Shown piece by piece: positions 18,319 to 29,337 of a stretch of DNA of 64,000 nucleotides (position 1 is the stretch's first letter; each line of letters opens with the position of its first letter). A program made the position numbers and the translations under genes. Origin of the DNA: Celoporthe dispersa (Eukaryota > Ascomycota > Sordariomycetes > Diaporthales > Cryphonectriaceae); assembly GCA_016584495.1 (NCBI GenBank), contig WAID01000003.1, positions 1,674,001 to 1,738,000 of the forward strand, given 5' to 3'. The notes below the pieces were generated by a model that worked only from the letters and a program-made list of their open reading frames with translations, did not search any database and was not told the DNA's origin.

Positions 18319-19489
18319 CAAGGGTGTCAAGGTAATTATCTACCTGTATCTCTTTCAGATTCCACTGTTTCTGTGTGCAGTGCCTGAGCTGATGACTGGC
18401 AGGATTGGGCGGCAGGCATGAAGGTACAGACGAGGTTTCAAGCCATGAGGACTCACGGCAAAGGCTCATACCTGCCCATCCACGCTCGAGGTGGATATAG
18501 ATGGTGCAGCCTACGAGTAAAAAAGAACGTCCTGTAATGTTCGAATGATTCAGTCCAGTTTGAAGTGTGGGACGGGTTGGAACTCAACGAGGGCAGATTA
18601 GCATACGGGGGAAATGGAAAAGGCCTTCTCATGACCAAGTGCATTCAAGTTTGGGATCCATGAAAAGTGGTGTCAAGACACCATCTGCATCTTTCACATC
18701 ACTCACTATACGGACCCTAATTACATCGTCGATACGAGTCCCCGCCGAGACGCCTCGCTCCTCTCATGTATGCCATCAAATAGGCTTAAACGAAGAACTC
18801 AGACCTCCCCCAACGCGATACGTGGAACACAGTGATTCCTCGCCAGGAAGCCCGCGAAACATGGCTCACACCGGCCGGTGTGTGGACTACTATTAAGGAG
18901 TAAATGGACGAGGGTCAAGCCCGCGCTGCGACATGACCACACTAAGAGGAACCACCTGTTCCAACCGATGCAGACCTTTCCACGGCGAGCCAATCACAGT
19001 ATTTCTTCTCGTTATCACCATGCCCTTCTAAAAGGGAACATGTGTAAGGCTTATGAGGTGGTCAAAGTAACGATATTAGATTCTTTGCAGCAAGACCCCC
19101 CATGACTTGATGCCAACCCAACACCCGCACGACTAAACCAATTACCAACAAGTACCATATCCATTCTGCATAAGACATGCAACTTGCACTTATGAAAGCT
19201 TGTCACTGGTACTCCGTTGACACCATGGCATCGTCATTCGCCCAACCATCTTTTTTCTTTCGGCCCCCGCAGGGCGCCAGCTGAAAGGCCGTGCAGCCAG
19301 CTAACCACCAACACTTCCAGCCGCTGGTCATTCTCTGACCGCAAACGAAACTCAAAACCAAAAACAGAAAAATGAATAAGTCCCCAGCCTGCTCGCCTTG
19401 CCATGGAAGTGCTCAACGCCTGAAGTACTCTCTGCCTGCAGTCGGGCTCTAATCCGGATAGGGCGATCTCAATAGTCTCGCGCACCATG
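18319..19489. other. Intergenic region
   Basis: No coding signal, repeat or RNA gene that I can support. Confidence 0.35.
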
Positions 19490-19639
19490 TTAGTCACTCT
19501 CCTCGCCTAGGTAATTTTCGGGCTGACCGGTTGGGTCCTGTTCGCCGGGGCTCAGCTGTGCTTCTGCTGCTTGCGGCATCAACAAGGCGTCCCGATGCCG
19601 TTGGTCTGATGCAGAGGAGCAGGTGGCTGGGTAACTCAT
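19490..19639 (-). CDS. Possible 49-residue small protein
   Basis: A short minus-strand ORF encoding MSYPATCSSASDQRH... and ending QDPTGQPENYLGEESD. The composition is natural-looking and acidic, and a TATA-like TATATAGG lies about 130 nt upstream. It could also be the last exon of a longer gene. Two overlapping minus-strand frames (19234-19497 and 19494-19715, the latter with a C-x4-C...H-x3-C pattern) compete with it and are not better supported. Confidence 0.25.
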   Translation of the reverse strand: MSYPATCSSASDQRHRDALLMPQAAEAQLSPGEQDPTGQPENYLGEESD

Positions 19640-20582
19640 CGCGAATGAACATGTCTGGGCAATTGGTGTCCGGGCAGACCGAGGATCGCCAAGTGCTCAA
19701 GCAGTGGCTGGGCATTTGTATCCTTTCCCCACAGTTAGGCTCTCGTTATGAGGTGATATTTGACCTATATATTCAAGCTTGATGTTGCCTTGTATGCAGA
19801 GGCGGCTCCAGAAAGCCTCGTGGTTCGCGGTTATACTGTGGTCTAGACTGCAGTGGACTCATGCTGCTGACGTGGCTGGGGCACTAGGGTCAATCGATTT
19901 GCTGTCAGCCTGCGAGCAAACTGACATGTAATTAAATCACAGAAGATAGGGCAAGGGAGAGGGAGAAAAAAAAGCCAATTGAAGGTGACTCTTAGGTATT
20001 GAGCATCTGTGTGACTTCGTCGCAAGTCTGTCCAGTCGGGCGGTTCTTTGGCCCGACCAATCAGGTATACGGAGGTCACGCCACGGAGATTCTCACAACG
20101 AACGTGATGCACATTCACTTCAGGGGAGGATCTACATGAGTGAAAAGGATGAAGAGGAGAAAGGAAAGGTTAGCTAGCTCTGAGGGCTAGAAGGCGTAGA
20201 AGTAGCGCTTTCTGGCTTACATGAACGTAGCCTATGAGGCCCTATCACGACTATGAAAGAACTAGGAGAGCGTCACTCGGATTGCTGTCATGAGATCCGA
20301 GCTGGAGAAGTTCAAGAAGAAGACACTCGTTGGAAAAGCGACCGAAGAGAGGAAATCTAGCCCGCCCTTCCTTGCTGAGATCAGGATCCTTGGGGATCCC
20401 ATTACCCTCACGGCAGACGCATGTTGCTGTGCATGATAACGAGTTCCAAACTACCTCTAACAACCTGAGCAGTCGAACAAGAAGGCCTTCTGAACTTTTC
20501 TCCAGATACTCACGGAACATTTCGACTTCCTGTAAAACTTCTCCAGCCTGTCAATGTGACTGCCCATTCACGGTATCGCCAG
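19640..20582. other. Intergenic region
   Basis: No supported gene; 3' flank of the C2H2 zinc-finger gene. Confidence 0.35.
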
Positions 20583-22843
20583 TCAGATTCTCTCAAAGTT
20601 GAAAGTTCTGTCGTACTCCTTCTGCATGGCATCGAAGCGCACTTTGGCCTCCTTCTTTCTCCGGCGCCAGTCCGCACGGGACTCAATCTCCTGGTCCTTT
20701 ACCGACGGCGTGACCTGGTTCCGGCTACGGTCGTGCTGATCGAACAGGTACGCTGGGGGCTCGCCGGCAGAGTCGCCGCTGCCGGCCATCCCTTTCTTGC
20801 CATGGCCGTCGCCCATGTTCCAGGCCAGGGCGGTCAAGTGGCGACCATCGACATGGCTGGCAAGTTCCTCGCTCGTCTCGTACACCTCGCGGTGCATGTC
20901 ATCTCCCCCGTCCATAGACTCTCCGCATGCACCCCACAAGCACCTGAAGTCGCCTTGCGCCGCCTTGCAGTGAACCTTGTGGAGGTGCCTCGTGAGAACG
21001 TCGAGGTTAATGAGCTCTGCCTGACACCCTTCCCACTCACAGAGGAACTTGATAAACCTTGGCTGGAGGCTGTCGTAGACCTCACGTACTGAGGAAGGGG
21101 CTTTGGGACCCTTGGATGGCTTCTTCTTGCTGACTTGCAGGCGCAACCCTCGGGTAGGCCTGTTCTTCTCTTCTTCTGCTTCTTCCTTTTTCTTGGCTTC
21201 GGCCTCTCTCTTCTCTTCTGCTTTCCTGGCCTCCTTGTCCCGTAAGCGCTGGCTACGGGGTCGCTTGGCTGGTGAGGATGGAGGGTCAGCTTTCTGCTTG
21301 GTGGAGCTTCTAGTACGTCGCTTCTTGTTATCGGGAGCTGGGGCCTCAGGAGCTGATGAGGAGTCGCAGGGCACTGGTAAAGATGACTCTCTGCTTCTCT
21401 TCTTGTCTGAGGGCCCCGCCGTGACCGCTTCTTTAGGGGGGGCGTCCCTCTCTTTGTTGGAATGGACCTCTGCGACAACGTCTTTGGGGGGAGGTTCAGC
21501 CTCCTTGTTCGAAGGGCCTGCCACGGTCGTCTCCTTGGGAACATCGTCCGCCTCCTTGGCTAGGAGGGTCGCTGGGATGGCCTTCTTAGAAAGAGGGCCC
21601 CTTGCCGCTTTCTTGCTGGGCTTCTTTGACCCCTTCATCTTGCGAGAGGGGGTCGGGTCCTGGCGAGGGGTTGGTCCTCCTCTTCGCGAGGACTCTCTGG
21701 CTTCTCCTTCGTCTCGCCCAGGGGCTTCGTCTGAATCTGACGAGGTGATGGAATCTTCTCTGCCTGAGCACTCTCTGGGTTTGGCTTTGTTTTACGCGGA
21801 GGTTCCTCCTGGCTCTGACGAGGGGACAAGACTTTCTCTACCGGTGGGCTCTCTGGCTTTCGCTTCCTTGTCTTTCGCAAAGCCTTCTTCTGGCTCTGGG
21901 GAGGTGTTGACCTTTTCTTCTCTGCCTCTGGGCTCTCAGCTTTTCGTACAGCACGCGCCGCCTCCCTCGCGGCCTTCATGCTGACAGCGCCAGGCGGCTG
22001 TGGGCTCCCGCGAGAAAGCACGCGCTGTCCCGCCCGACGCCTATCACGAATGCTCTGCAGACCTGCGAAGCGGGTCTGCTCGAGCTCGGCATCGATGCGC
22101 CGCCGGAACTCGTCGGAAGCGCCCTGCTCCTCTGCTTTCTTGCGGGCGCGGACAAATCCGTCCCAGCCACGGCCCAGGGCTCCGAGCTCGCGGGCTAAAG
22201 TGGCATCTCGAAAGGCGTGCGTTGCAGGCTTGTGGTAACGCCTTCCAAGATCCATAAGCTCTTCTCTGGTTAGCCTGAAAAATGGGGGAGCGGAGGACTG
22301 GGCGTTATCTTCCTGTGGCTGCCGCTGCTGCTGGGTGGGGGGGCCTCCCTGGTCATCAGGTGGCGGCTGTGAACGAGCTTGAAAGGGGTTTGGTCCGAGA
22401 TCATTATTGGCTGCAGCAGTACTAGATGCAGCAGCATGAGGAAGCTGCACTGGGGTATCGGTGCCAACAAAGCGTTCCCTTGAATTCTGGCGATAGGTGA
22501 CAGAGCCAGGAGAGGGTTGCCTGCGCTGAGCTGCGTTGCTGGGGACAGGTGGTGGTGTTCTGGCCCTGCGAGCATAGCGAGGCCTCTGCTCAACCCAATC
22601 CGGTGCCACAAGTCGGTGGAACTGGGTTTGTCTTCTTGGGTATTCTTGATTGCGTGGTCGACGACGTTGTTGTCGACGTCTTTGCGAGTGTCCTCGTCTT
22701 GATGAGAATGGATTGGCTTGTCGAGAAGAAGATTGATGGACTTGTCGAGAAGGGGATTGGCTGCCTGATCGAGACGAAGATGGGTCGACTTGCCGTGATG
22801 AGGCCTGCATCGCAGGCCATTGTTGCAGCTGCGGACGGCTCAT
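20583..22843 (-). CDS. C2H2 zinc-finger protein with low-complexity basic N-terminus, one frameshift
   Basis: Two minus-strand frames, 21635-22915 and 20583-21638, overlap by ATGA. They look like one gene: adding one C to the C4 run at 21667-21670 gives ...EEEDQPPRQDPTPSRKMKGS and a single 753-residue frame. No splice sites explain the switch. The start chosen, MSRPQLQQW (22843), follows an acceptor-like CTAACAGAG. The N-terminus has Ser/Arg/Gln repeats (SSSRQANP-type) and Arg-rich patches. The middle holds a degenerate repeat of about 20 residues around PES..EK..SPRQSQ, then Lys/Glu-rich coiled sequence. The C-terminus carries two C2H2-type fingers, C-x4-C-x12-H-x4-H in CEWEGCQAEL...HLHKVH and CLWGACGESM...HVDGRH, followed by ALAWNMGDGHG. 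This C-terminal layout matches a conserved group of fungal nuclear C2H2 proteins. A DNA- or chromatin-binding role is inference. Confidence 0.75.
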
Positions 22844-23610
22844 CGTCAACTCTCTGTTAGGACCTGGGCAGGAGTCAGTCAATCCCGATGAGCTACAATT
22901 GTCCACAGGCAACAATGGATTGTCGGCTGTTGATGGGGTTTAATATTCAGGGTGGGGATTGGGGATGGGAATTACCTCGACCTCAGCTCCTGTGGCTTAT
23001 AACTTGACAGGTCTGAGTTCAGGGAGCGAGGCAAAGTAGTTCAGGCCAGCACCAAAATGCAATTTATATGTAGACGGTCTTGAGTTTGGGTGAAGTTGAA
23101 CGCGTTTTCAGAACAGCGTGTTTGCTCAATAATAGCCCTGTGCTGTCAATACGGACTTTAGATGAAATATTAAAGATTCACTCCCATTGAATTTGACCAA
23201 GTGACACAGTTTACTAATGCATTCACAGTATTGTGAACAGAACATCTGCTTGCCTCCAGCACCTTCTTACCAGCCGCACAAAGGCACCAGGACGGGAGGG
23301 ACTATGATGGCCATCAAGATCCAAATATTAGCATACCATCACACTCAGAAATTGAGCAACTAATCGTTATGAAGAGTCCTCAAGTATGCAATGGTCAATA
23401 TTCACTTTACTTCTTTAATTATTATAGCCTGGACCCTCGAGAGGTAGGACTGGCATGGTGTCTTGGGAAGACATCTCACTGGTACATTTGCAGCTGAGCA
23501 CCCGCAGGATGAATCAGGGAAATGTTTAAGAAGGGAATCTTCACTATAACGAATTCGACAGCCTCTATGAGCAAAGACTCGGTGCTGATGTCAGCCTCCA
23601 ACACATGACT
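22844..23610. other. Upstream region of the C2H2 gene
   Basis: AT-richer, non-coding in appearance. Nothing specific is seen. Confidence 0.35.
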
Positions 23611-23847
23611 TCAAAGGCAGGCGGCCGACCCTTGAGGATCTCGAGGTTCAGCCAGTCCACCATAGACTTGAACGACAAAGAAGATAAGCATGACCAGATA
23701 CGGTTTCGGTCGAGCGCAATTTACGTATAAGCTGTGTTTGCCCTTTCCCCGAACCTTGATGCTGACGGCCCCTGCCAGGTTCCAGCCCTCAATACACGGG
23801 GCTGCACCAATCCTCGGATTTTCCATGTCAATGCTGTTGATGCCCAT
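23611..23847 (-). CDS. Hypothetical 78-residue protein
   Basis: Starts MGINSIDMENPRIGAAPCIE, has a basic centre (VSIKVRGKGKHSLYVNCARP) and a hydrophobic segment YLVMLIFFVVQVYGGL near the end, which could be a membrane helix. Codon use is unremarkable and no family is recognised. It could be an exon of a larger gene or a chance ORF. Confidence 0.25.
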   Translation of the reverse strand: MGINSIDMENPRIGAAPCIEGWNLAGAVSIKVRGKGKHSLYVNCARPKPYLVMLIFFVVQVYGGLAEPRDPQGSAACL

Positions 23848-25224
23848 GAACCTTGGTTGCCTTTTCTAAATCTTGTATCGGTACCTTAGAAGGTTTTTTT
23901 TCTCACCCAGCTTCATGGGACTCTGACAGAATAAAGTTGCCTCACACTGTACTGTGGTCACGATCACTGCTCATTGGCCTATTGCGACGACTCGTGGCGC
24001 GCGCGTACAATGAGGCTGAGCTGCCAGCGTGACGCGTTTGCGACCCCAATCCGCCTGGATGATCTTCAAATATGCCTCATATCCGAGGTGAGCCCTCGGT
24101 TTTACAGCATTCATCAGCTCGCCATGGGGTCTCAAAATGCTTCCTTTGCAACGTCTGCATGCGGGGTTCGCAAGGTTCGGGTCAGCCTGCACTCAGTTTG
24201 ACAGATGTCATTCATAGCTCAGCAGACCAGGCGTCCAGTCGCCTTGAAACGCTTCGTGTGAGACCTCAGCAACCTTGACAGTGCCCAGTCACCATTCTCC
24301 CTTTCGAACTTGCATCTTTGTCGGGTGCGCAGTGTATGTCTTACAGTTGATATGCACAACTCGTGGGGTCTGACAATATCATGGGAGCATTTCGTATCAA
24401 GTTGGCCAGGCTCGTGCGTCATGGCCGAGGCTTTGAACCTCTTGGTTCAGCCACTATGTCCCAGCAATCTCGTGTGTTGCCTTAGTTTCACTCCCTAAAT
24501 CCTACTTACCTAGGTACGATTTCATCATCAGAACTACAGAGCATTCTGCTGCACCAGAGCCCTCTTGCTCTTGAGCTATCTGAAATATAGATCCAGCCAA
24601 CTAGCCAAAAGGCGCACTTCATACCAGACTGAATTTCCCATTGACAATGGACTCCCAATCCATTGACAATCATGGTTATATTGTAGTTTAAGGGGACAAT
24701 TAACAGCTCTTCTTCTCTCTTGGGGCATCATCTCTGTACTTGGCTGCGCATGGCTGCCCAGGCTTTGTGGTGTGTTGCGTGGAACAGAGGATTGATTGAC
24801 CCATTATTTATTAACTTTGTTTGTTCTTCTTCTCATTTTCTCTACTCAATATGCTTAGACGGCTGTCACGGCGTTTCTGTTGGAGGGCAGTATCACAGAC
24901 AGGTCTAGAGGCCAGCTGTAGTGTTGCTCGACTGTCTGACCCTTTTTCACTAGCTGAGATTCTCCAGCCGGTTCAATACTATGAAATCGGGAGATCTAGC
25001 GGAGAGTAGAGCGAGTGTGACAGTCAGTGACGCGGTGCTCTATCCTTTATTAAATAGCTCATGTTACATACAGATTGGCATCTTCTATCAAACGTTCAAT
25101 TGCAACAAAAGTAGCATGATTCAAACAAATAAAAGCAGAGCGACAAAAATTCAGTCAGATATATTAAAAAAAAAAGGTTCAAATTTCAAAAAGACTTAGT
25201 GATTGACAATAAAATAAATGCAAG
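23848..25224. other. Intergenic region
   Basis: No supported gene. The right end flanks the tRNA gene and is A/T-rich with A/T homopolymers. Confidence 0.35.
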
Positions 25225-25333
25225 TGTCCGAGGCAAGGATCGAACTTGCGACCTTCGCATGAAGTATCATACTCACACAACCCTGCAGGCTGGGTGTATA
25301 AGAGCGACGCGCTAACCACTGCGCTACACGGAC
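25225..25333 (-). tRNA. tRNA-Ile(UAU) with a 36-nt intron
   Basis: The minus strand folds as a full cloverleaf. The acceptor is GTCCGTG/CTCGGAC with discriminator A. The D-arm is GCGC-AGTGGTTA-GCGC. The anticodon arm is TCGCT-CTTATA...A-TGCGA and the T-arm is GCAAG-TTCGATC-CTTGC. The anticodon is TAT, read as Ile for AUA codons. A 36-nt intron sits at the usual place after base 37. The sixth acceptor pair is a T-T mismatch; the yeast tRNA-Ile(UAU), which also has an intron, shows the same feature as I recall it. The mature length is 73 nt without CCA. T-rich sequence (TTTATTTTATT) just downstream could end Pol III transcription. This is the only tRNA I find. Confidence 0.93.
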
Positions 25334-27470
25334 ATCTTTTTTCGGTTTAAAAAAAGGCTAAATTTTGAGGACTTATATTTCCATGCACGAATAGCAAACT
25401 ATTGACTATTTATCTATGTTCACGATAAATCAAAAGGTCGTTCTTTCTTCCGTCACCATAATCTCAACTGATGCTTCTCACTATATCATTCTCACCGTTG
25501 TTTTAGTAGTATAATTTCTTGTGAAAAACAAGACGGAGTTCAGAGCAAGGGGTCAGTCAAATGCATTGTTTTTGAATGCATTTTAGATATTGGTTGGGAC
25601 CTCCTTTTCATCTTACCACACTAGTCAGTCCCATTGGTCATTTCCGCCGTAGTGAACTTTGAATCATTTGATTTTCTTAGGCTCGGGGTTCCCTTCAGGA
25701 CATCCATAGTGGTGTTGACGGAGACATGAACTGCGTGGAACAGCCAGCTATAATTGGGCGGCAGGCTACCATCCTGGCCTCGGGGTTGGTTCGTGAGGAT
25801 CGAATTCACGCTGACATAGAACCACAAACTAGATTTGTTTTCTTTTTACATTTTTGTGAATGTCAGCTTCGTTTAAGCTTACCAATCAAGATTGCAGACG
25901 ATCATAGACCCCAAAATTCACAAGCGTGGTGTTATCTTGAATATTACTGTATATTACTAGCTAAACTCCGGTTATGTGGGGAGAAGAGGATCAGTATTCT
26001 CAGCACCAAGACGGACTCTGGCAGGTGGGCACTCTCAAGTGCTTGAGGAAAGTCCTGATATGCAGCCTGTTCTGCAATCGCATTGATCGAAACCCAAATT
26101 CATGGCTTTTATATCATTTTTTTTTTGTGAGAAAGTAAAAAAAGCCTACCTAAATGTGTGAAATAGGCAGTCATTCACATGTTGTGCTTATGAGGTATGG
26201 AACGGGAAACGAAGACCCCACCCACGCTGGCAAATTATGGCCTCGGCGGGATAAAAGATTGCGGCACGAGACAGCACTTCGAAGGCGTACATAGACCGAT
26301 TTCGGTAGCTAGCCTGAACACAATTAATGAATGGTAGCATTTTGGGCTTTGCGAATAAACGGTCCTGTGACCAGGCTCATTATAAACCCTGAATACTCCA
26401 ACAGTCAAGGCTTCTAAAAACCCCTAGAACGTGCAGTTGCAGGTGACGAGCCAAATCCGTCGTCCTCGTCAGTAGCTGCTCACCAAACCGAGTCTCACCA
26501 AAGCCTTGGCGCGAGCAGCTGGTGTTAAAATTACAAGGAGCATTAACCAAGTACCACTATATATCTTAATGTCGTGTTGCTTTTCATCATCCTCGTCGCA
26601 AATGGCTGCACGCGCATCTCGGTGTTGTTCAGCTCTTCCCTAAGTAGTGTTGCAACACCTGGGCATGCAGACTGTGGTAAGACTCCCGCAGATCTTGCAA
26701 ATGCCCCCGACTCTCACAAGAAAATTCCTCTGCTAGCAAACATTCTGATTATCTTCGAGATTTTGATCTACAAATCTGCTGGGTGGCTGCCTCAACATAG
26801 AAGATTGCTTACTGCACGTTACACGCCTGTTAAACCACGCTGTGATAGCCAGCAGAGCGGGTGTCGATCATATCTATGCACCGGATCTTGCCCAAGTCAT
26901 GGAGGACAGGGAGCAAGAACAACTTAAAAATAAAAATAAAAAAAAAACAAAAAAAAAAAAACAGAGAGATCAAGATCAGATAGCAGGACTCATTCTGCAA
27001 GACGCTGTATCCTGGATGGTCAGATAGGCCAAGTCGAGAGCCATAGAGACCGAGCCGCTATTTTCGTTCTGATCGCAAGTAGCGAAGCCGAAATGCCCCT
27101 CCGACCATCCATCCCCTTCCTCGTCCCCGCTGCGTCTCTCTCGACATCTCCCCAGCCTCCAACCCCCTCCCTGCCAAACTTTCTCTGCTCGCCAAGATCA
27201 TAAGTTGAGACCACTCTCTCGAAGCCCACCATACTCTATTCCTCTTAACCCCAGGAAGATCAAAATCATCATCGCCGGGTTCTGACCAATGGTCTTACAT
27301 CGTTACGACCCCACAGTCCAGCGCTAACTAGCATCATGCGAGCTGTGAATCCTTGACGCCGTTCCTTGACCACAGTCAGAAGAAAGAAGATTGATTTGGT
27401 TTGCTTCCTAGGCTACCTCTGCATAATCAAAAGAAAATAAAACACTGGTTATCAATCTTGGTGAAAGTAC
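25334..27470. other. Intergenic region
   Basis: AT-rich, with an A-rich tract at 26927-26961. A + strand ORF at 26574-26927 begins with a hydrophobic stretch but has no other support. No gene called. Confidence 0.35.
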
Positions 27471-27797
27471 TTGGACTCAACACTGGACTCAACGGGGAAG
27501 GGGAGACCGCTCCGGGGTGGTGGGCTTGAAGACGACGAAGAAGCGCTCAGGCGTGCGCAAAGAAGTAGGAAGAACATGGGTTGGCTGTCATCAGAAGGGG
27601 TTCAATGCATTCTGGAGGCTCTCGAACACATTAGACCAGAAATAACGTTCCGTCTTCCGGCTGGAGCAGTTACCAAGGCCGCATGGATTCATGCGTGCGA
27701 ATGTCACAGTCTGCTTTCTGGCGAGCGGAAGAAGAGCAAGACTAAGTGGACCAAGACAAAAACTTGTGTAGGAAAGAAGACACTATCACCTGGGTAA
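27471..27797 (+). CDS. Hypothetical 108-residue protein
   Basis: A charged ORF (LEDDEEALRRAQRSRKNMGW, then a Lys/Thr-rich tail SKTKWTKTKTCVGKKTLS). A natural-looking helical stretch lies in the centre (SEGVQCILEALEHIRPEITF). No domain or splice evidence. It could be an exon of an unrecognised gene. Confidence 0.2.
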   Translation: MDSTLDSTGKGRPLRGGGLEDDEEALRRAQRSRKNMGWLSSEGVQCILEALEHIRPEITFRLPAGAVTKAAWIHACECHSLLSGERKKSKTKWTKTKTCVGKKTLSPG

Positions 27798-27892
27798 GGG
27801 GGACATCAAAAAAATAGAAGGCAGGATGATCAGAAGAGACAGACAGTGGTCAGGGATAGGAGATGTGACGACGATTGTCCCTGTGTGTCTTC

Positions 27893-29241
27893 CTAGCGCC
27901 GCGGTCGATGATAGGACTGGTCGTCATCACCCTGAGGGTCTTCGGGCGTAGGTTGAGAAAAATACACATAGTCTTCTTGCTGTGTGTTGTAGAATTGCTG
28001 GGGCCCATCCCCAGAACTAGTAGTGTAGGTAGTGGAGTACCCGGACACCGACTGCGGATAGCCTCGAGAGGATGGCGGCTGTCCCGCACGATAGTCTGCC
28101 GTGGCGTACTGGGCGTTGGCATGACTAGACGGGGCCATATCTTGCTGTGGGGTCTGTTCACGAAAGGGGGGCCGCTTGGAGGAGGATGATGTCGACACGC
28201 TGTGACGTCCTTCTCTTGACTGATAGGAGGAGGAGGACGGTGGATAGTAACCAGTGCTCCGCTGGGAGCGCTGACCAGCATCCATTTGTGTTGTCTGTGC
28301 CCTTGATCCTCTTTCGCTAGCCCGATATTGCATCCCATCATCTCTGTTCCCTGAGGAGGTGCCGGATGATGGCATCGGGGGGTAGTAAGATGGATCTGTC
28401 GTGCTAGCGATGCTGTTGTACTGTTGGGTCTGTCGACCAGCGCTCCGGGTATCGGCGGCCCGCGAGTCGTCGCTGTGGTTATCAAGCGACCTGCTGATAT
28501 CTGCAGTCAGCTTTCTGGTACATGCTACCGAGTTCTTATTAGGAGAGAACTTACATTGACCTGTGCGGTGAGCCAACATGTAACTCCAACGAGTCGGACA
28601 TCGTCTGCGCTGTCTGCTTTAGAGAGCTTGTGAAGGGAGCTTCATAGGTAGCGGCCCCATAAATCCGAGGATCGGATTTGGTCCTGGACCTTGGCTTGTC
28701 AGAGCGTTGTAGTCGCTCTCCGAGGTGATCGCCCATTCCAGTGAAGTTGACATTGCTGTAATCACTCTGCTGTGGCTGAGCCGGTTGGTTCCGTGTCAGG
28801 TCATCATTCGTACAACTTTGGTTGGAATCTCCACGACGCCAGCTGGACCTGGCATAGCAGGTGGAACCAACCTGGTAGCTATTTTGAGGGTTACTTGAAG
28901 CATAAGCATAACCAGATGAACCTTGCCCTTGCCCAGATGAGGTACCCATAAGAGGCTGCGCAGCTGAGGAGTCGTAAGAGGCCATACCCTGGGACGACCA
29001 CGACTGTGAGCCACCATATGAGACCTGGTCAGGGGGAGACTCCCGAGGCAGACGTTCCATGATCGGTTGATGTCAGACCTTGCTGAGGTGTGCCATAGGG
29101 GGCGACACCCTCATATTGCGGTGCAGAATACTTGTCAGCATCGGCCCCGGCATAAGTCGTGTCGGCATATTGATCCGTCAAAGGCCTCTTGTGGGAGGCA
29201 TGACGCCGGGACCGGGCCTCTTTGTCCCTGTTGGAAGGCAT
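27893..29241 (-). CDS. Low-complexity Ser/Tyr/Gln-rich (prion-like) protein, one frameshift
   Basis: Minus strand, exons 28555-29241 and 27893-28493. The intron has donor GTAAGT, a CTGAC branch and a tandem CAGCAG acceptor that allows one-residue alternatives. Start MPSNRDKEARSRRHASHKRP. The frame breaks at a G5 run (29032-29036 on the plus strand); with four bases it reads SASGVSPDQVSYGGSQSWSS and continues, giving 428 residues. The N-terminus is basic. Most of the rest is disordered and rich in Ser, Tyr, Gln, Gly and Pro (YAYASSNPQNSYQVGS, GYSTTYTTSSGDGPQQFYNT), ending acidic then basic (DDDQSYHRPRR). Such composition resembles RNA-granule or prion-like proteins, but there is no RNA-binding domain and no family I recognise. 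A TATA box lies about 90 nt upstream of the start. Confidence 0.65.
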
Positions 29242-29329
29242 GGTGCTAGTACAGGCGTATTGGCGAAGAAGCAAGATGTCAGTGGGCGGAGGTATGGCGA
29301 GCGCCTGCCAGCTCGGGGCGGGACAAACG

Positions 29330-29337
29330 TTTATATA
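29330..29337 (-). promoter_or_regulatory. TATA box of the Ser/Tyr/Gln-rich gene
   Basis: TATATAAA on the minus strand about 90 nt upstream of the ATG at 29241; position and orientation fit the gene model. Confidence 0.45.

Noticed and set aside
17638..18330. 230-residue minus-strand ORF rich in Leu/Val/Gly
   Set aside because: Mirror image of the Lys/Pro/Asp tandem repeat on the plus strand; the regular VGLVRL pattern is a by-product of the 9-bp repeat.
20834..21544. 236-residue minus-strand ORF
   Set aside because: Wrong frame of the C2H2 gene; loses all finger Cys/His spacing.
21103..21984. 293-residue plus-strand ORF
   Set aside because: Antisense to the C2H2 gene, whose zinc-finger motifs fix the minus strand as coding.
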